Shown: piece after piece, positions 63,315 to 64,000 of the stretch
Position numbering within the stretch: position 1 is the first letter of the stretch
How the letters are laid out: each line of letters opens with the position of its first letter
Assembly (NCBI RefSeq): GCF_005887095.1
Contig: NZ_PNCI01000002.1
Span: 61,182 to 125,181, forward strand
Source: Pseudoalteromonas rubra
GTDB taxonomy: Bacteria > Pseudomonadota > Gammaproteobacteria > Enterobacterales > Alteromonadaceae
DNA length: 64,000 bases
Direction of reading: 5' to 3'
Position numbers and translations under genes: made by a program
The notes under the pieces: model-generated
Told to the model about the DNA's origin: nothing
What the model saw: the letters and a program-made list of their open reading frames with translations, nothing else
Databases searched by the model: none

Positions 63315-63407
63315 GGAGAGGTGGCCGAGTGGCTGAAGGCGCTCCCCTGCTAAGGGAGTATAGGGTTTGTAGCCCTATCGAGGGTTCGAATCCCTCCTTC
63401 TCCGCCA
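63315..63407 (+). tRNA. tRNA-Ser(GCT)
   Basis: A 93-base type II tRNA. The acceptor arm GGAGAGG pairs with CTTCTCC before G and an encoded CCA. The anticodon loop CTGCTAA sits between CTCCC and GGGAG, giving anticodon GCT at 63349-63351. The long variable arm (TATAGGGTTTGTAGCCCTA) and the TTCGAAT T-loop are present. Confidence 0.96.
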
Positions 63408-63437
63408 TTTATTTAAATGGTGTCTTTGTAGTAAAAC

Positions 63438-63514
63438 GGACGCGTAGCTCAGCTGGATAGAGTACCTGGCTACGAACCAGGCGGTCGGAGGTTCGAATCC
63501 TCCCGCGTCCGCCA
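63438..63514 (+). tRNA. tRNA-Arg(ACG), copy 1
   Basis: A 77-base tRNA with acceptor GGACGCG/CGCGTCC, encoded CCA, and anticodon loop CTACGAA between CCTGG and CCAGG, giving ACG (read as ICG for CGU/CGC/CGA). The T-arm GGAGG-TTCGAAT-CCTCC is intact. Confidence 0.96.
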
Positions 63515-63578
63515 CTTCTCTTAAGTGGTTAAATAAAAAGACTACAGCAATTCAGGTAGTAAAATAGAATTGAACGAC

Positions 63579-63655
63579 GGACGCGTAGCTCAGCTGGATA
63601 GAGTACCTGGCTACGAACCAGGCGGTCGGAGGTTCGAATCCTCCCGCGTCCGCCA
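63579..63655 (+). tRNA. tRNA-Arg(ACG), copy 2
   Basis: Identical to copy 1 over all 77 bases. The spacer before it (63515-63578) carries the diverged trailer common to the array. Confidence 0.96.
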
Positions 63656-63707
63656 CTTTCTTCAAGTGGTTAAACATGAAGTGCTGAAGAGTATAAACTT
63701 AAGAAAC

Positions 63708-63784
63708 GGACGCGTAGCTCAGCTGGATAGAGTACCTGGCTACGAACCAGGCGGTCGGAGGTTCGAATCCTCCCGCGTCCGCCA
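63708..63784 (+). tRNA. tRNA-Arg(ACG), copy 3
   Basis: Identical to copies 1 and 2. It is the last complete tRNA and is followed at once by a terminator. Confidence 0.96.
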
Positions 63785-63807
63785 CTTCTTAAAGAAGTGA
63801 GCAATCA

Positions 63808-63829
63808 ACCGACGAAAGTCGGTTTTTTT
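63808..63829 (+). terminator. Terminator after tRNA-Arg copy 3
   Basis: ACCGAC, GAAA tetraloop, GTCGGT, then a run of T. It ends the tRNA transcript. Confidence 0.88.
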
Positions 63830-63855
63830 GTGCCTGTAATTTGGAATTTGTGTGT

Positions 63856-63920
63856 CAGCTGGATAGCGTACCTGGCTACGAACCAGGCGGTCGGAGGTTC
63901 GCATCCTCCCGCGTCCGCCA
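63856..63920 (+). pseudogene. Truncated tRNA-Arg copy lacking the 5' acceptor and part of the D arm
   Basis: From CAGCTGGATAG to the CCA it repeats the tRNA-Arg, with two changes (AGAGTA to AGCGTA in the D arm, TTCGAAT to TTCGCAT in the T loop). The first dozen bases (GGACGCGTAGCT) are absent, replaced by unrelated AATTTGTGTGT. It cannot form an acceptor stem. Confidence 0.85.
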
Positions 63921-63944
63921 CTTCTTAAAGAAGTGAGCAATCAA

Positions 63945-63966
63945 CCGACGACAGTCGGATTTTTTG
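63945..63966 (+). terminator. Second terminator copy after the truncated tRNA
   Basis: CCGAC, GACA, GTCGG, then ATTTTTTG. One loop change from the first copy (GAAA to GACA) and an A before the T-run. Confidence 0.7.
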
Positions 63967-64000
63967 TGCCTGTAATTTGGGATCTGTATTTAGTCGGGGA

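Larger units (their letters stand above)
63785..63984 (+). repeat. Tandem duplication of tRNA 3' part plus terminator
   Basis: The segment after copy 3 (CTTCTTAAAGAAGTGAGCAA and so on, through the terminator to CCTGTAATTTGG) is repeated after the truncated tRNA with two or so changes. The unit, about 136 bases, is the tRNA 3' half and its trailer. Confidence 0.8.

Noticed and set aside
63570..63800. Repeated short reading frames in the tRNA region
   Set aside because: They are translations of the identical tRNA-Arg genes.
63438..63920. A CRISPR-like array
   Set aside because: The repeats are 77-base tRNA genes with cloverleaf pairing; the intervals are unequal and there are no cas genes.

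Overview
The window looks like the chromosome of a marine gammaproteobacterium of the Alteromonadales, most like Pseudoalteromonas. This rests on the core block at the right end (fldB, xerD, dsbC, recJ, prfB with its programmed frameshift, lysS, then a tRNA-Ser/tRNA-Arg array), on the moderate GC content, and on many secreted and TonB-type proteins. The genus is inferred from gene content and order; no database search was possible.

Layout. 0.2-4.4 kb: a small DUF2805 protein, then a minus-strand surface-protein group: an orphan LuxR-type response regulator, a large secreted protein with a cohesin-like domain and a terminal dockerin, and a membrane-anchored cohesin protein. A 22-codon stub of a GFA-family gene follows. 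4.4-10.7 kb: a TonB-dependent receptor with a Fur-box-like palindrome upstream, and a large secreted BNR/sortilin-type propeller protein. 10.7-15.1 kb: the most unusual locus, a 1255-residue LRR-ROC-COR-TIR protein whose 3' end overlaps a two-TM SLATT/DUF4231 gene. It looks like a two-gene immune (antiphage) module. 15.1-18.6 kb: a GNAT gene broken by an in-frame TGA, an IucB/AlcB-like acetyltransferase, a YjbR protein and a CadC/ToxR-like regulator. 18.7-26.7 kb: a lipid-modification pair, a truncated secreted-protein start, a DUF1579-like protein, a secreted SUMF1-FN3-CBM protein, the ABC-F protein YbiT, a small membrane protein and a Cof-type HAD phosphatase. 26.8-32.0 kb: an AraC regulator convergent with a four-gene chaperone-usher-like operon (chaperone, two subunits, usher). 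32.1-40.4 kb: an unrecognised 477-residue protein, a DUF1993 protein and an ABC exporter operon with one ATPase and two tandemly duplicated permease pairs. 40.6-50.8 kb: a small orphan, PBP1C with its alpha-2-macroglobulin partner, and a manC-manB pair. 50.8-55.6 kb: two AraC regulators, a lipoprotein of the metallo-beta-lactamase fold behind repeated operator-like palindromes, a sterol-desaturase-family hydroxylase and an SRPBCC protein. 55.7-64 kb: the core block and tRNAs, ending in a truncated tRNA-Arg copy.

How the genes work together. The left two-thirds is mostly envelope and accessory function: surface adhesion (cohesin/dockerin, fimbria-like operon), iron uptake, peptide or drug export, periplasmic protease defence coupled to peptidoglycan repair (PBP1C/A2M), and activated mannose supply. 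The LRR-ROC-COR-TIR/SLATT pair is the best candidate for a little-described system. The right end is conserved housekeeping: recombination, disulfide isomerisation, repair, translation termination and tRNA charging.
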